A DNA stretch of 64,000 nt from JAPPLB01 sp965218555 (GCA_965218555.1 OZ244625.1:5022001-5086000), one strand, 5' to 3'; positions 1 to 9,074 are shown, numbered from the stretch's first letter. Numbers and translations: made by a program. Notes: generated by a model not told the origin, from the letters alone.

Positions 1-2
1 CC

Positions 3-1511
3 GGCTACCTGAGATCTGAACTACAGAGCTTCGGAGCCGTCAGCGTGAACCTCGCCGATCTGAATCAGGACGGTATCACCGAGATCCTGTTTGTCAATCA
101 GTACAGCGGCAAGGTGAGCGGCCAAGTTGGGTCACACATATTCTGGGGTAACCCCCACCATCACTATTCGACAAGTTCAATGACGTCCCTTCCCACACGG
201 GGAGCCTATGACACCACCGTGGCGGACTTGAATGACGACGGCTTCAACGATGTTGTGTTCTCGAACTCCTACATCCCGCAGTCGTACGTCTACTGGGGAA
301 GTGAGCACGGTTTTTCCAAGGAAGACCGCCAGGAAATCGACCTGGAAGGCGGGGTCTACACGAGCAACGCGGCAGATTTGAATCGAGACGGCTATCTCGA
401 TCTGGTCTTCATCGGCAGGGCGGGCAATCTTTCGCGGGCAACCCTCTTGTGGGGGTCCTCCGAGGGGTTCTCTCGACACAACAGCACGCGCCTTTCGATT
501 GAAGAGGAACGCAGTCTCGGCAATGTTGTGGCGGACCTGAATCGCGATGGCCACCTCGATCTGGTCTTCTCCGGAGACTACTTCGGGACGATCACGATCT
601 TCTGGGGAAGTTCGAGCGGTTATTCAGAACAGAAGCGCTGGTCCCGCTTCGTCTCCGCCGGAAGCATAAAGCTGGCTGACCTCAATCGCGATGGGCTATT
701 GGACTTCGTCCTCTCCGGTTCATTCGATCCGGAGAGGAAGTCACGCAACACGCAGACACGCATCTTTTGGGGTACGGCAGACGGCACCCCGTCCGAGCAG
801 CCTTCGTTCGAACTGGAAGCATATCAGTCGCTTGAGTGCGGAATCGCTGACCTGAACCGAGATGGCAATCTCGATCTGGCGCTTTCTAACTACATGTCCG
901 AAACCACTCGCGCTCTGCCTCTCTTCATCTATTGGGGTGATGACATCGCTTCGTTCAGCAACCGGCGGCGCACTGAACTGCCGGCTGACTCATCCGCAGG
1001 CATTCAGACCATCGATTTGAACCGCGACGGCTATCGTGAGATCGTCATTCACAATCACCTAAGGGATGCGAATCACTCGATCCACAGCGCCATCTACTGG
1101 AATGGGCCAGATGGGTTCAGCAGGCAGCAGCGAACAATGCTGCCGACCTTCGGCCCCCACTTTTCGCAGGCCGTGGACCCCGGAAACCTGTATACACGAG
1201 AACTCGATGAAGAGTATGTCTCTCCCGCCGTCGAGATTCCGGCCGAGAAAACGCCGGCTGAACTGCGTTGGCGCTCCCATGAGCCGCATGGGTCCCAACT
1301 GCGCTTCCAAGTTCGAATTGCCACATCACGGGAGGCTCTCGAAAACACATCTTGGAGCGGCACCCAAGGAAGCAATACCTACTTCGAAGCCTCGGGTTCA
1401 GATCTGCCACCGCAGGAGGCCGGGCGCTGGATGCAATATCGCGCCGTCTTTCAGTCGCCAGACGGGGGCGCATGGCCGATCCTCAACGAAGTCAGCATCG
1501 TATTCAGGTAG
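3..1511 (+). CDS. VCBS/FG-GAP repeat secreted-type protein, 5' end outside window
   Basis: The reading frame is open from base 3, so the gene starts left of the window; the first internal start (GTG at 45) is probably not the real one. At least seven repeats of about 55-60 residues each carry an ADLNRDGxxDLVF core followed by a FWGSSxGFS segment. This is the FG-GAP/VCBS beta-propeller pattern, in which the Asp/Asn-rich loop usually binds calcium. The last 110 residues form a different domain rich in beta-strand-like sequence (RWMQYRAVFQS...PILNEVSI), of the kind that follows propellers in extracellular proteins. Such proteins are usually exported and bind or process surface polymers, but the exact function cannot be read here. 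A terminator follows directly, so the gene ends its transcription unit. Confidence 0.8.
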   Translation, partial: GYLRSELQSFGAVSVNLADLNQDGITEILFVNQYSGKVSGQVGSHIFWGNPHHHYSTSSMTSLPTRGAYDTTVADLNDDGFNDVVFSNSYIPQSYVYWGSEHGFSKEDRQEIDLEGGVYTSNAADLNRDGYLDLVFIGRAGNLSRATLLWGSSEGFSRHNSTRLSIEEERSLGNVVADLNRDGHLDLVFSGDYFGTITIFWGSSSGYSEQKRWSRFVSAGSIKLADLNRDGLLDFVLSGSFDPERKSRNTQTRIFWGTADGTPSEQPSFELEAYQSLECGIADLNRDGNLDLALSNYMSETTRALPLFIYWGDDIASFSNRRRTELPADSSAGIQTIDLNRDGYREIVIHNHLRDANHSIHSAIYWNGPDGFSRQQRTMLPTFGPHFSQAVDPGNLYTRELDEEYVSPAVEIPAEKTPAELRWRSHEPHGSQLRFQVRIATSREALENTSWSGTQGSNTYFEASGSDLPPQEAGRWMQYRAVFQSPDGGAWPILNEVSIVFR

Positions 1512-1543
1512 CATCGACAATGTCGATTGCTTGCCGGTTCGAC

Positions 1544-1575
1544 CCGGGCATAACCCCCATGTTTGCCCGGTTTTT
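1544..1575 (+). terminator. Rho-independent terminator
   Basis: A 7-bp stem, CCGGGCA (1544-1550) pairing with TGCCCGG (1564-1570), has a 13-nt loop and is followed immediately by TTTTT. It lies 33 bp after the stop of the VCBS protein and before the aguB promoter, so it separates the two transcription units. Confidence 0.75.
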
Positions 1576-1646
1576 ATCTGTCGCGTCCGTCTGTAAGCTC
1601 CTGCGGTTTGATGCGGTTTGCCTGGCGGGCGTTCGGAGTAGCTTCA

Positions 1647-1673
1647 TTGACACTCTTCGTGGCCGACTAAAAT
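1647..1673 (+). promoter_or_regulatory. Candidate sigma-70 promoter for the aguB operon
   Basis: TTGACA (1647-1652) and TAAAAT (1668-1673) are separated by 15 bp, slightly short of optimum. The predicted transcription start (about 1680) lies only about 5 nt before the GTG start of aguB, so the mRNA would be nearly leaderless. No Shine-Dalgarno sequence is visible before that GTG, which fits. Confidence 0.45.
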
Positions 1674-1684
1674 GATGAGACTGC

Positions 1685-2608
1685 GTGGCGTCCCCCTCGA
1701 GTAAAGTAACCGTCGGGCTGGTACAGCAGTCGTGTTCCTGGGATGGCGATGCCAACCTGACCCGGGCACTCGACGGCATCCGCAAAGCGGCGGAACGCGG
1801 AGCGCGGGTTGTTTGTCTACAGGAACTCTTTCGCTCGCTGTACTTCTGCCAGGAAGAGAATGCTGACTGGTTTGATCTGGCGGAACCGATTCCCGGACCA
1901 ACCACGGATCGTCTGTCGGAAACAGCGCGTGAGCACGAAGTCGTTGTGATCGGGTCTGTGTTCGAAAGGCGGGCCGCGGGCCTTTATCACAACTCGGCAG
2001 TTGTGATCGACGCGGACGGTTCGCTGTCGGGCACGTACCGCAAAATGCACATCCCCGACGATCCGCTTTATCACGAAAAGTTCTATTTCACCCCCGGGGA
2101 CCTTGGCTTCCAAACGTTCGCCACTCGCTACGCGAACATCGGCGTACTGATCTGCTGGGACCAGTGGTACCCGGAGGCGGCCCGTCTGACGGTGCTCAAA
2201 GGAGCAGAAATCCTCTTCTTCCCGACGGCCATCGGCTGGCATCCATTTGAGAAGGAGGAAGCAGGCGCGCGACAGCTTGAGGCTTGGCGCACCATCCAGC
2301 GAAGCCATGCCATTGCCAACGGTGTCTTCGTGGTGGCGCCGAACCGTGTTGGGCATGAAACGCCGCTGGCGGGTTCGCCGCGCCGACCGACCGACTATCA
2401 AGGCATCGAGTTCTGGGGCGGGTCGTTCGTCTGCGATCCCTCCGGGGTCGTCTTGGCCGAAGCGCCGCACGATCAGGACTATGTTCTGGTTGCCGAGTGT
2501 GATCTCAGCCGCGTCGACGACACACGCCGAAACTGGCCCTTCCTGCGCGACCGCCGCGTTGATGCCTACGAAGGCCTGCAGGCCCGCTACCTGGACAGCG
2601 GACAGTAA
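1685..2608 (+). CDS. aguB: N-carbamoylputrescine amidase
   Basis: A carbon-nitrogen hydrolase (nitrilase superfamily) that converts N-carbamoylputrescine to putrescine, CO2 and ammonia in the cytoplasm. The catalytic triad is visible: E47 (CLQELF), K120 (YRKMHIPDD) and C157 (LICWDQWYPE). The PDDPLYHEKFYFTPGD stretch is typical of the AguB branch. The length of 307 residues is slightly above the usual ~290. The start is GTG; an in-frame TGA at 1676-1678 rules out anything earlier. The next gene, aguA, makes its substrate and begins 3 bp after its stop, so the two are translationally close partners of the agmatine route to putrescine. The arginine decarboxylase that would feed the route is not in this window. 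Confidence 0.93.
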   Translation: MASPSSKVTVGLVQQSCSWDGDANLTRALDGIRKAAERGARVVCLQELFRSLYFCQEENADWFDLAEPIPGPTTDRLSETAREHEVVVIGSVFERRAAGLYHNSAVVIDADGSLSGTYRKMHIPDDPLYHEKFYFTPGDLGFQTFATRYANIGVLICWDQWYPEAARLTVLKGAEILFFPTAIGWHPFEKEEAGARQLEAWRTIQRSHAIANGVFVVAPNRVGHETPLAGSPRRPTDYQGIEFWGGSFVCDPSGVVLAEAPHDQDYVLVAECDLSRVDDTRRNWPFLRDRRVDAYEGLQARYLDSGQ

Positions 2609-2611
2609 GGC

Positions 2612-3673
2612 ATGACAGGCGGCCCCATGCCCCACACACGTGGGTTTCGCATGCCCGCCGAGTGGGAACCTCACGAGGCGACCTGGCTTGCCTGGCCTCA
2701 CAACCGCCACGACTGGCCGGGGAAGATTGCGGCGATCTACTGGGTCTACGCCGAGATCGTCCGGCATCTTCACCGGCATGAATTGGTCCGGCTGATCGTC
2801 CCGGACAGCGCCCGAGAAAAGCAAGCACGCCGCGTCTTGCAGCGGGCGGGCATTGAGAACTTTTCACAGATCGAGTTCCATGGCTTCCCGACCGATCGCT
2901 CTTGGGTGCGCGACAGCGGCCCGCTGTTTGTCGTGAACAAGGAGGAAGTTGCCGCGACATGCTGGCGTTTCTCGGCATGGGCTCGGTATCCGAACTGGCG
3001 GAAAGATGATGCCGTGGCTGAGAAGATCGCTCGCCGGTGCCGCGTGCAGGCCTGGCGTCCCAAGCACGGCGCCCGTCGTATCGTTCTCGAAGGAGGCGCG
3101 GTCGACGTGAACGGCTGCGGCACAGTGCTCACGACGGAGGAGTGTCTGCTGGGCAAGCAACAGCAACGCAATCCCGGCATGACGCGCGAAGACTACGAAC
3201 AGGCTTTTCGCGACTACCTCGGAATCCGGCACGTTCTGTGGCTGGGACGGGGCATTGCAGGGGATGACACGTGCGGTCACATCGATGATCTTGCGCGGTT
3301 CGTCGCACCGGGAACCGTCATCACCGTCGTGGAATCCGATTCACGGGCCGCCAACTACGAGCCGCTCCGAGACAACTTGAAGCGACTCAAGACGATGCAC
3401 GATCAGGATGACCGTCCGTTGGAGATTGTCGAGTTGCCGATGCCCAAGCCGCTGACATTCGACGGCTACCGCCTGCCGGCCAGCTATGCGAATTTCTACA
3501 TCGCCAACGGGCTTGTGCTTGTCCCGACTTTCAATGACCCGAATGACCGTGTCGTGCTCGATATCCTGGCCCGCCTGTTCCTCGATCGCGAGGTCATCGG
3601 CATCCACAGCACCGACTTCGCCTGGGGCTTCGGAACGCTGCATTGCAGCACCCAGCAGCAGCCCGCCCTCTGA
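2612..3673 (+). CDS. aguA: Agmatine deiminase
   Basis: A peptidyl-arginine deiminase-fold enzyme that hydrolyses agmatine to N-carbamoylputrescine and ammonia. Family hallmarks seen: the N-terminal MPAEWEPHEATWLAWPH, the LEGGAVDVNGCGTVLTTEEC substrate-site segment, the GDDTCGHIDDLARF histidine motif, and the C-terminal catalytic cysteine C345 in LHCSTQQQP. The length of 353 residues is normal. The start at 2612 lies 3 bp after aguB; an in-frame ATG at 2627 (MPHTRGF) is an alternative. Together with aguB it forms a complete two-step putrescine module. Confidence 0.93.
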   Translation: MTGGPMPHTRGFRMPAEWEPHEATWLAWPHNRHDWPGKIAAIYWVYAEIVRHLHRHELVRLIVPDSAREKQARRVLQRAGIENFSQIEFHGFPTDRSWVRDSGPLFVVNKEEVAATCWRFSAWARYPNWRKDDAVAEKIARRCRVQAWRPKHGARRIVLEGGAVDVNGCGTVLTTEECLLGKQQQRNPGMTREDYEQAFRDYLGIRHVLWLGRGIAGDDTCGHIDDLARFVAPGTVITVVESDSRAANYEPLRDNLKRLKTMHDQDDRPLEIVELPMPKPLTFDGYRLPASYANFYIANGLVLVPTFNDPNDRVVLDILARLFLDREVIGIHSTDFAWGFGTLHCSTQQQPAL

Positions 3674-3733
3674 TCACGAGAGATCGTGAAGCAAGGGCGA
3701 TCCGCCCAAGAGAAAAAGGCTCGATCGGCTATA

Positions 3734-4645
3734 ATGACCACTCTGATGGCCGCTGTGACGAGGGTGCGAGTCCCGGCATCGAGCGCCAATCTGGGATCGG
3801 GATTCGACACTCTCGGTCTGGCTCTCGATCTCTATCTCGAGTGCATCTTCGAGCCTTCGGATGCACTGACGATCACGGCCAACGGCCGCGACATCGATTC
3901 GATTCCTCGCGATGAAACGAATCTGATCTGGCAAACGGCCGAGACGGTCGCCGAGTCGCAGCATCGCAAGATGCCGGCGATTCGACTGGAGATCTTCAAC
4001 GATATCCCGATCGGCAAGGGGCTCGGATCGAGCGCGACCGCGCTCGTAGCCGGAGTGGCCATGGCCGCCCGCGCACTGCATCTCGACTGGGATCGGCACC
4101 GAATCCTCAACGAAGCTGCACGGCTGGAGGGCCACCCCGACAATGTGGCGGCGGCCGTCTTGGGCTCGGCGGTCACGGCCGCGATCGGCGCGGACGGCGT
4201 GACTCGGGCGGTGCGCCTGGAAATGCCGCCAACTTTTCGAGTAGCGGTCGTTTGTCCGGGCTTTGTGCTCTCGACAGACCGGATGCGGTCCGTGCTTCCC
4301 GACTGCTATTCGCGCGAGGACGCGGTTTTCAACTTGCAGCGAGCTACGCTTCTGGTAGCCGGTCTCGCAACGGGGAATCGCCAGGCCTTCCCCGAAGCTT
4401 TCAAAGACAGGCTGCATCAGCCTCATCGCATGGCGAACGTCCCGGGCATGGAACAGATCTTGAAGCTGCGGGCTCCCGGCCTGCTGGGGTGCGCTTTGAG
4501 CGGCGCGGGCCCGTCGATTCTGGTGTTCTACGAAGAAGGTTCTGAAAGCGTGCTTGACCTGGTGCGCGACGAGTTCCGCCGCGCCGGCCAATCGAGTGAA
4601 GTGGTTGCGCACGGTATTGACGAGGAGGGTTTGCAAATCACATGA
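3734..4645 (+). CDS. thrB: Homoserine kinase
   Basis: A GHMP-family kinase that phosphorylates L-homoserine on the way to threonine. It has the N-terminal VRVPASSANLGSGFDTLGLAL signature and the glycine/serine-rich ATP loop PIGKGLGSSATALVAG at residues 92-107; CALSGAGPSIL near the C-terminus is the third GHMP motif. I chose ATG 3734 (303 aa) because the frame upstream to GTG 3686 adds residues with no family counterpart; ATG 3746 is also possible. The stop overlaps the next start by 4 bp (ATGA), indicating translational coupling. It is unusual to find thrB away from thrA/thrC and between polyamine and U32 genes. Confidence 0.9.
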   Translation: MTTLMAAVTRVRVPASSANLGSGFDTLGLALDLYLECIFEPSDALTITANGRDIDSIPRDETNLIWQTAETVAESQHRKMPAIRLEIFNDIPIGKGLGSSATALVAGVAMAARALHLDWDRHRILNEAARLEGHPDNVAAAVLGSAVTAAIGADGVTRAVRLEMPPTFRVAVVCPGFVLSTDRMRSVLPDCYSREDAVFNLQRATLLVAGLATGNRQAFPEAFKDRLHQPHRMANVPGMEQILKLRAPGLLGCALSGAGPSILVFYEEGSESVLDLVRDEFRRAGQSSEVVAHGIDEEGLQIT

Positions 4646-5559
4646 CGGGATCACGGCAGTGGCTCGAGAAAAATGGCTGGCCGGGCGAAGACCCACGGGA
4701 CTGTCCTTCATCGATGAAACGTTTCGATGACGGAGCGCAATACCGGATCGAGATCCCAAGCACGGAAGGACCACGATCCTTGCGCGCGGTTCTGGACGAA
4801 GCATCGAAGCGGTCCGTGCAGGTTCATCGGATCAGCCAGGGCAGCGGCATCATGTTGCAGACCGACGATGAGATCCGCGAGATGGTGGAGATCGGTCGGG
4901 AGAACGACATTGAGGTCAACTTATTCATCGGTCCCCGCGCGACTTTCGATATCGGCGCTCAGGTCAAGGCGGACGCGGGCAAACCCATCGGACTGAGTTT
5001 GAGAGGTTCGGATCAGCTCGTGTTTGCGCTGGAGGACGTGCGCAGAGCGGTTTCGTTAGGTGTCAACAGCATCCTGGTGTCGGATATCGGGCTGCTTGCG
5101 GTCATGGGAAAGCTGAAGACCATGGGAGACCTACCTCCTGATTTGATCATCAAGACGTCGGTGATGATGGCGCCGACCAACGCGGTGTCGGCACAGGTTC
5201 TCGAAGATCTCGGCGCGACGACAATCAACGTGCCCTCGGATCTGACGCTACCGCAACTGGCCTCGATTCGCGCTTCGATCGACACACCCATTGACCTCTA
5301 TGTCGAAGCGCCCGACAACATCGGCGGCTTCATCCGGCACTACGAAGTGCCCGAGTTCATTCGTGTCGGGGCTCCGCTTTACGTGAAACTGGGACTGCGC
5401 AACGCCCCGGATATCTATCCCAGCGGCTCTCACATCGAGGATCTGGTGGAAAGGCTTTCCCGCGAACGCGTTCGCCGGGCTGAAATGGTTTGCGGGATGA
5501 TCAAACGGTATGCGCCCGAGGCAGTGATGTCGCAACGCTCGGTTGTTGCGATGGGCTAG
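4642..5559 (+). CDS. U32 peptidase-like TIM-barrel protein
   Basis: A 305-residue protein resembling the peptidase U32 family by its barrel-like alternation (GVNSILVSDIGLLAVM, ATTINVPSDLTLPQLASIR, TPIDLYVEAPDNIGGFIRHYEVPEF). U32 proteins include collagenase-like peptidases and tRNA or ubiquinone hydroxylation factors, but the cysteine clusters of the tRNA/ubiquinone branch are not evident, so the activity is unknown. The first 40 residues look like an extension. The start overlaps the thrB stop by 4 bp, so the two are co-translated. The assignment to U32 is by pattern only. Confidence 0.6.
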   Translation: MTGSRQWLEKNGWPGEDPRDCPSSMKRFDDGAQYRIEIPSTEGPRSLRAVLDEASKRSVQVHRISQGSGIMLQTDDEIREMVEIGRENDIEVNLFIGPRATFDIGAQVKADAGKPIGLSLRGSDQLVFALEDVRRAVSLGVNSILVSDIGLLAVMGKLKTMGDLPPDLIIKTSVMMAPTNAVSAQVLEDLGATTINVPSDLTLPQLASIRASIDTPIDLYVEAPDNIGGFIRHYEVPEFIRVGAPLYVKLGLRNAPDIYPSGSHIEDLVERLSRERVRRAEMVCGMIKRYAPEAVMSQRSVVAMG

Positions 5560-5600
5560 GGACGGCATAGCTTGACAGCATTTTGAATGGAGGTCGAGCG

Positions 5601-6170
5601 ATGAAACGACGTACGGTGATTCAGAGTCTGGCGGCGTCAGCCGCTGCTTCGTCGGCCGGGGCAACGACCGGTTGGTCAAACAGCTTTGCGAAGCAACTCT
5701 GCGACGACATGCTGAGCCACTGGCTCAGCACGGCGGAATACTCGCTCGAAGTGCTGGAGGCCATGCCGCCCGAGCATTTCGATTTTCAGCCTGTTGAAGA
5801 GCAGATGACCTTCGCGGAGCAGTTGACCCATTTCTCCAGCGCAAACGCAGGATATTTCTCCGGCTTCGGCAAAGGTGTAGGCGGGCCGCGGCCTGAGCGG
5901 CCGGCAAAGCTCACGAAGGACACCGTGCGGAGTTTCTCGAAAGCAACGTTCGCCTATGTGCAAGCAATCCTCAGCAACCTGACCGAGGCGGATTTCTTTC
6001 GCCGGGACATCCAGTTCAGTTCTCGGTCCGGCCCACACACCGCTCAGGACATTTTCTTTCGAGCCTACATGCACACCGCGCACCACCGCGGAACGATCAT
6101 TGCCTATCTGCGGTTGAAGGGTATCACTCCGCCCCGCTGGCGCTTCCCTCCGAATGGCGACTCAGTATAG
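5601..6170 (+). CDS. Exported DinB-family protein
   Basis: A DinB/YfiT-type four-helix bundle, here with a twin-arginine-like leader (MKRRTVIQSLAASAAASSAGA) suggesting export. Potential metal ligands are H77 (QLTHF) and the pair H158/H162 in MHTAHHRG, the usual third-helix motif. The C-terminal HHRGTIIAYLRLKGITPP is characteristic of the family, which includes metal-dependent thiol transferases and many proteins of unknown activity. I chose ATG 5601 because GGAGGT lies 7 bp upstream; the TTG at 5583 is upstream of that ribosome-binding site. Length 189 aa, ordinary for the family plus leader. Confidence 0.75.
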   Translation: MKRRTVIQSLAASAAASSAGATTGWSNSFAKQLCDDMLSHWLSTAEYSLEVLEAMPPEHFDFQPVEEQMTFAEQLTHFSSANAGYFSGFGKGVGGPRPERPAKLTKDTVRSFSKATFAYVQAILSNLTEADFFRRDIQFSSRSGPHTAQDIFFRAYMHTAHHRGTIIAYLRLKGITPPRWRFPPNGDSV

Positions 6171-6199
6171 TTGTACCGCTCACCTACAATGGTTTCGAT

Positions 6200-6472
6200 A
6201 TGGCAGCGAAGAAAGCGGAGCCGGAGAGGGACGACCAGCAACCCTCTTTCGAGGAGGGACTGGCGGAACTAGAAACAATCGTCGAGCAGTTGGAGCACGG
6301 CGAACTGCCGCTTGAGAAATCACTCGAACTCTTCGAGAAGGGCGTGAAACTCAGCGATACCTGCCGCAAGCAATTGCAGGAAGCCGAATCGAAGGTCGAG
6401 ATTCTGCTCAAGAAAGAAGGCCGCGTTGAAGCCGAGCCGTTCACGCTGAACGACCGAGAACCTCAAGAGTGA
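6200..6472 (+). CDS. xseB: Exodeoxyribonuclease VII small subunit
   Basis: A 90-residue acidic coiled protein with the XseB signature SFEEGLAELETIVEQLEHGELPLEKSLELFEKG followed by a CRKQLQEAESKVEIL helix. It pairs with XseA to make the nuclease that trims single-stranded DNA ends; xseA is not in the window. The stop overlaps the start of the following prenyltransferase by 4 bp (GTGA), a widespread xseB-ispA arrangement. Confidence 0.92.
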   Translation: MAAKKAEPERDDQQPSFEEGLAELETIVEQLEHGELPLEKSLELFEKGVKLSDTCRKQLQEAESKVEILLKKEGRVEAEPFTLNDREPQE

Positions 6473-7353
6473 ACCTCGACGAGTATCTGGCGAGCCGACG
6501 GGGCCGCATTGATGCAGCGCTCGAAAAGGTCGTCCCGTCCGAGCGTGAATATCCAGAAACGATCCACCGGGCCATGCGGCACAGCCTGTTCGGCGGCGGG
6601 AAGCGTATCCGTCCAATACTCGCGATCGCTGCCGCCGAAGCGGTCGAGCCCCAGGCGAATGGGATAGAGAGCGCTGCCTGCGCCCTGGAGCTGGTGCACA
6701 CGTATTCCCTGATTCACGATGACCTTCCTTCGCTCGACAATGACGACTTTCGCCGCGGCCGGCCGACTTGCCACAAAGTCTTCGGTGAGGCGATGGCCAT
6801 CCTCGCCGGGGACGCGTTGCTGACGTTGGCCTTTCAAGTGCTATCAGACCTCAGTGATGTGCCCGGCGAGCGACGTATACGTATGGTGACCGAACTTGCG
6901 ACCGCGGCGGGCACCGTGAACGGCATGATCGGGGGCCAGGTCGCCGACCTCGAAGCCGAAGGAAAACAGGTCGATGCCGGTCACCTCGACTACATCCATC
7001 GCTCGAAGACGGGCGCGTTGATTCGCGCATCGGTTCGCATTGGCGCAATCTATGCCGGTGCGAATCGAGCACAGTTTGAGGCCCTCAGCGAATATGGGAC
7101 ACACATCGGCCTCGCCTTTCAGATCGTTGACGATATTCTGGACGTGGTGGGATCGACAGAAACCCTCGGCAAAACGGCCGGCAAAGATGAGGCACAGCAG
7201 AAAGCGACGTTTCCAGCTCTATACGGCTTGGAAGCGTCCCGAGATCAAGCAAACCGGCATCTCACCAAGGCGGTTGAGGCGCTTCGCCCCATCGGCGAGC
7301 CATCTGTCCGCCTGCGGGAAATCGCCGGTCGCATCGTCGCTCGCAACGCATGA
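6469..7353 (+). CDS. ispA: Polyprenyl (farnesyl/geranylgeranyl) diphosphate synthase
   Basis: A class I trans-prenyltransferase that condenses isopentenyl diphosphate with allylic diphosphates. The first aspartate-rich motif DDLPSLD lies at residues 84-90 and the second, DDILD, at 221-225; the substrate-binding FGGGKRIRP is at 41-49. The spacing and the xseB neighbour fit the short-chain (C15/C20) group; product length cannot be fixed from sequence alone. GTG start overlapping the xseB stop; its own stop overlaps tlyA by 4 bp (ATGA). Length 294 aa, normal. Confidence 0.9.
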   Translation: MNLDEYLASRRGRIDAALEKVVPSEREYPETIHRAMRHSLFGGGKRIRPILAIAAAEAVEPQANGIESAACALELVHTYSLIHDDLPSLDNDDFRRGRPTCHKVFGEAMAILAGDALLTLAFQVLSDLSDVPGERRIRMVTELATAAGTVNGMIGGQVADLEAEGKQVDAGHLDYIHRSKTGALIRASVRIGAIYAGANRAQFEALSEYGTHIGLAFQIVDDILDVVGSTETLGKTAGKDEAQQKATFPALYGLEASRDQANRHLTKAVEALRPIGEPSVRLREIAGRIVARNA

Positions 7354-8090
7354 AGCAACGTGTTCGCATGGATTTCCTGCTTGTTGCTCGCGGCGTTTCT
7401 GAATCTCGCGAGAAGGCGCAAGCAATGATCCTGGCGGGCGAGGTGCTCGCGGATGGCCAGAAGATCACCAAGTCAGGCCACAAGGTTCCGCCTGATACGG
7501 ACATCCGTTTACTCGCCAAAAAAACGCGGTTCGTAAGCCGTGGGGGTGAAAAGCTGGAAGGCGCCCTGGACTACTTCGCCATCGACGTTGAAGATAAGAT
7601 CTGCCTCGATGTCGGGTCATCGACCGGGGGCTTCACCGACTGTCTTTTGCAGCGCGGAGCAGCAAAAGTCTACGCCGTGGATGTGGGTACGGCTCAACTG
7701 CACTGGAATATCAGGCAGGATCCGCGAGTCGTGGTCTGCGAGAGAGTGAACGCGCGGTATCTTTCCAAAGAAACGGTGCCGGAATCGGTGGAGTTCGTCT
7801 GCTGTGACGTCAGCTTTATCTCCGTTACACTGATTCTCCCGGCTCTCTTGCCACTCATGATGTCCTCCGCAGACTTGGTTGTTCTCGCGAAGCCCCAATT
7901 CGAGGTCGGCAAGGGGGAAGTGGGCAAGGGTGGGATCGTGCGGGATCCCGCACTGCACACATGGACGGTCCAGAAAGTGTCCCGCTCATTGGTGGAGTCA
8001 GGATTTAAAAAGCCGCAGACCATGGAAAGCCCGATCCCAGGAGCCAGAGGCAACAAGGAATTCCTGATCTATGTCTCGGAACGGCAGTGA
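7350..8090 (+). CDS. tlyA: TlyA-family rRNA 2'-O-methyltransferase
   Basis: An N-terminal S4 RNA-binding domain (about residues 1-65; RMDFLLVARGVSESREKAQ) is followed by an FtsJ/RrmJ-type methyltransferase domain with the SAM-binding motif DVGSSTGGFTDCLLQRGA and the conserved LAKPQFEVGKGEVGKGGIV. Members 2'-O-methylate cytidines of rRNA; the older name is hemolysin A. 246 aa, full length. It starts inside the end of ispA and its 3' end overlaps nadK by 20 bp, part of a tightly coupled xseB-ispA-tlyA-nadK block. Confidence 0.9.
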   Translation: MKQRVRMDFLLVARGVSESREKAQAMILAGEVLADGQKITKSGHKVPPDTDIRLLAKKTRFVSRGGEKLEGALDYFAIDVEDKICLDVGSSTGGFTDCLLQRGAAKVYAVDVGTAQLHWNIRQDPRVVVCERVNARYLSKETVPESVEFVCCDVSFISVTLILPALLPLMMSSADLVVLAKPQFEVGKGEVGKGGIVRDPALHTWTVQKVSRSLVESGFKKPQTMESPIPGARGNKEFLIYVSERQ

Positions 8091-8946
8091 GCAGGCCCTC
8101 CGCCGGGTGGGCATTGTGTCGAAACCCGGACGCGAGGACATTCCCAACCTGATCACGAGCGTTGTCTCATGGTTGGGAGAGCGAGGCATCGATGTGGAAT
8201 ACGACCTCGTCACCGCCGAGTACTTGCGGCGGAGCACCGGATTCGACCGGGACGAGCTGCCCCCCGGGCTTGACCTGCTGCTTGTCCTCGGCGGCGATGG
8301 AACGCTTCTCTCGGCGGCGCGCGGGTTGGGACGAAGCCACACTCCGATTCTTGCCGTGAATCTCGGCGGACTGGGCTTCATGATGACGACCGGTCCCGAC
8401 GAGCTGCTGCCCCAGCTTGAGCGCGTCGCGGCGGGGGACTACACCACCTCATGCCGCTCCGTGCTGTCAACTGAAATCGTCAGAAACGGCGCGTCGCTGG
8501 GTTCCCACCACGCACTCAACGACATCGTGATCAACAAGGCGGCCGTCGCCCGCCTCATGCTCCTCGATGCGTATATCGATCGAGAACTGGTCTCAAGCTA
8601 CCGGGCCGATGGCATGATCGTTTCGACACCGACCGGATCGACCGCCTATTCGCTCTCTGCGGGCGGACCCGTGATCTATCCTTCGGTTTCGGCGATCTGC
8701 CTCACGCCGATTTGCCCACATACGTTGACGAATCGTCCGCTGGTTCTGCCGGACGCCGCGACAATCGAGGTGGTCGTTCGCGGCGGCGAAAAAGATTCCT
8801 ATCTGACGATCGACGGTCAGGTCGGTCTTGAGCTCCAACTGAATGATCGCATCCGCACTCGACTTGCAGATTATTGCGTCCATATCATCCAACCGGATCG
8901 GCTTAGATTCTTTGAAGTGCTTCGCAGCAGGATGAAGTGGGGCTGA
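8071..8946 (+). CDS. nadK: NAD kinase
   Basis: ATP/polyphosphate-dependent NAD kinase, which makes NADP. The catalytic GGDGTLL motif lies at residues 74-80, the NAD-binding ALNDIVINK at 148-156 and the glycine-rich TPTGSTAYSLSAGGP at 186-200. 291 aa, complete. It overlaps tlyA by 20 bp and is the last gene of the operon; a hairpin follows. The tRNA-Val fragment that marks the left edge of the putative island begins 129 bp after its stop. Confidence 0.93.
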   Translation: MSRNGSEQALRRVGIVSKPGREDIPNLITSVVSWLGERGIDVEYDLVTAEYLRRSTGFDRDELPPGLDLLLVLGGDGTLLSAARGLGRSHTPILAVNLGGLGFMMTTGPDELLPQLERVAAGDYTTSCRSVLSTEIVRNGASLGSHHALNDIVINKAAVARLMLLDAYIDRELVSSYRADGMIVSTPTGSTAYSLSAGGPVIYPSVSAICLTPICPHTLTNRPLVLPDAATIEVVVRGGEKDSYLTIDGQVGLELQLNDRIRTRLADYCVHIIQPDRLRFFEVLRSRMKWG

Positions 8947-8949
8947 GCG

Positions 8950-8971
8950 AAGACCTTGCGGTCTTTGTTAT
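8950..8971 (+). terminator. Weak candidate terminator after nadK
   Basis: AAGACC (8950-8955) and GGTCTT (8960-8965) form a 6-bp stem with a 4-nt loop, followed by a short T-rich run (TGTTATT). A second T-run lies at about 9008-9014. Either could end the operon. Confidence 0.45.
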
Positions 8972-9074
8972 TCCAGGATCGCAGCTAAAGGGCCGTTTTT
9001 CTGGCGGTTTTTTTCGATGCCGTCTTCAGGAACAAGAGGCAAGGTGGACGGGTGCTGAAAACACAGGAGTTGAG

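Noticed and set aside
3674..4804. Long minus-strand frame across thrB
   Set aside because: Antisense shadow of homoserine kinase and the U32-like gene.
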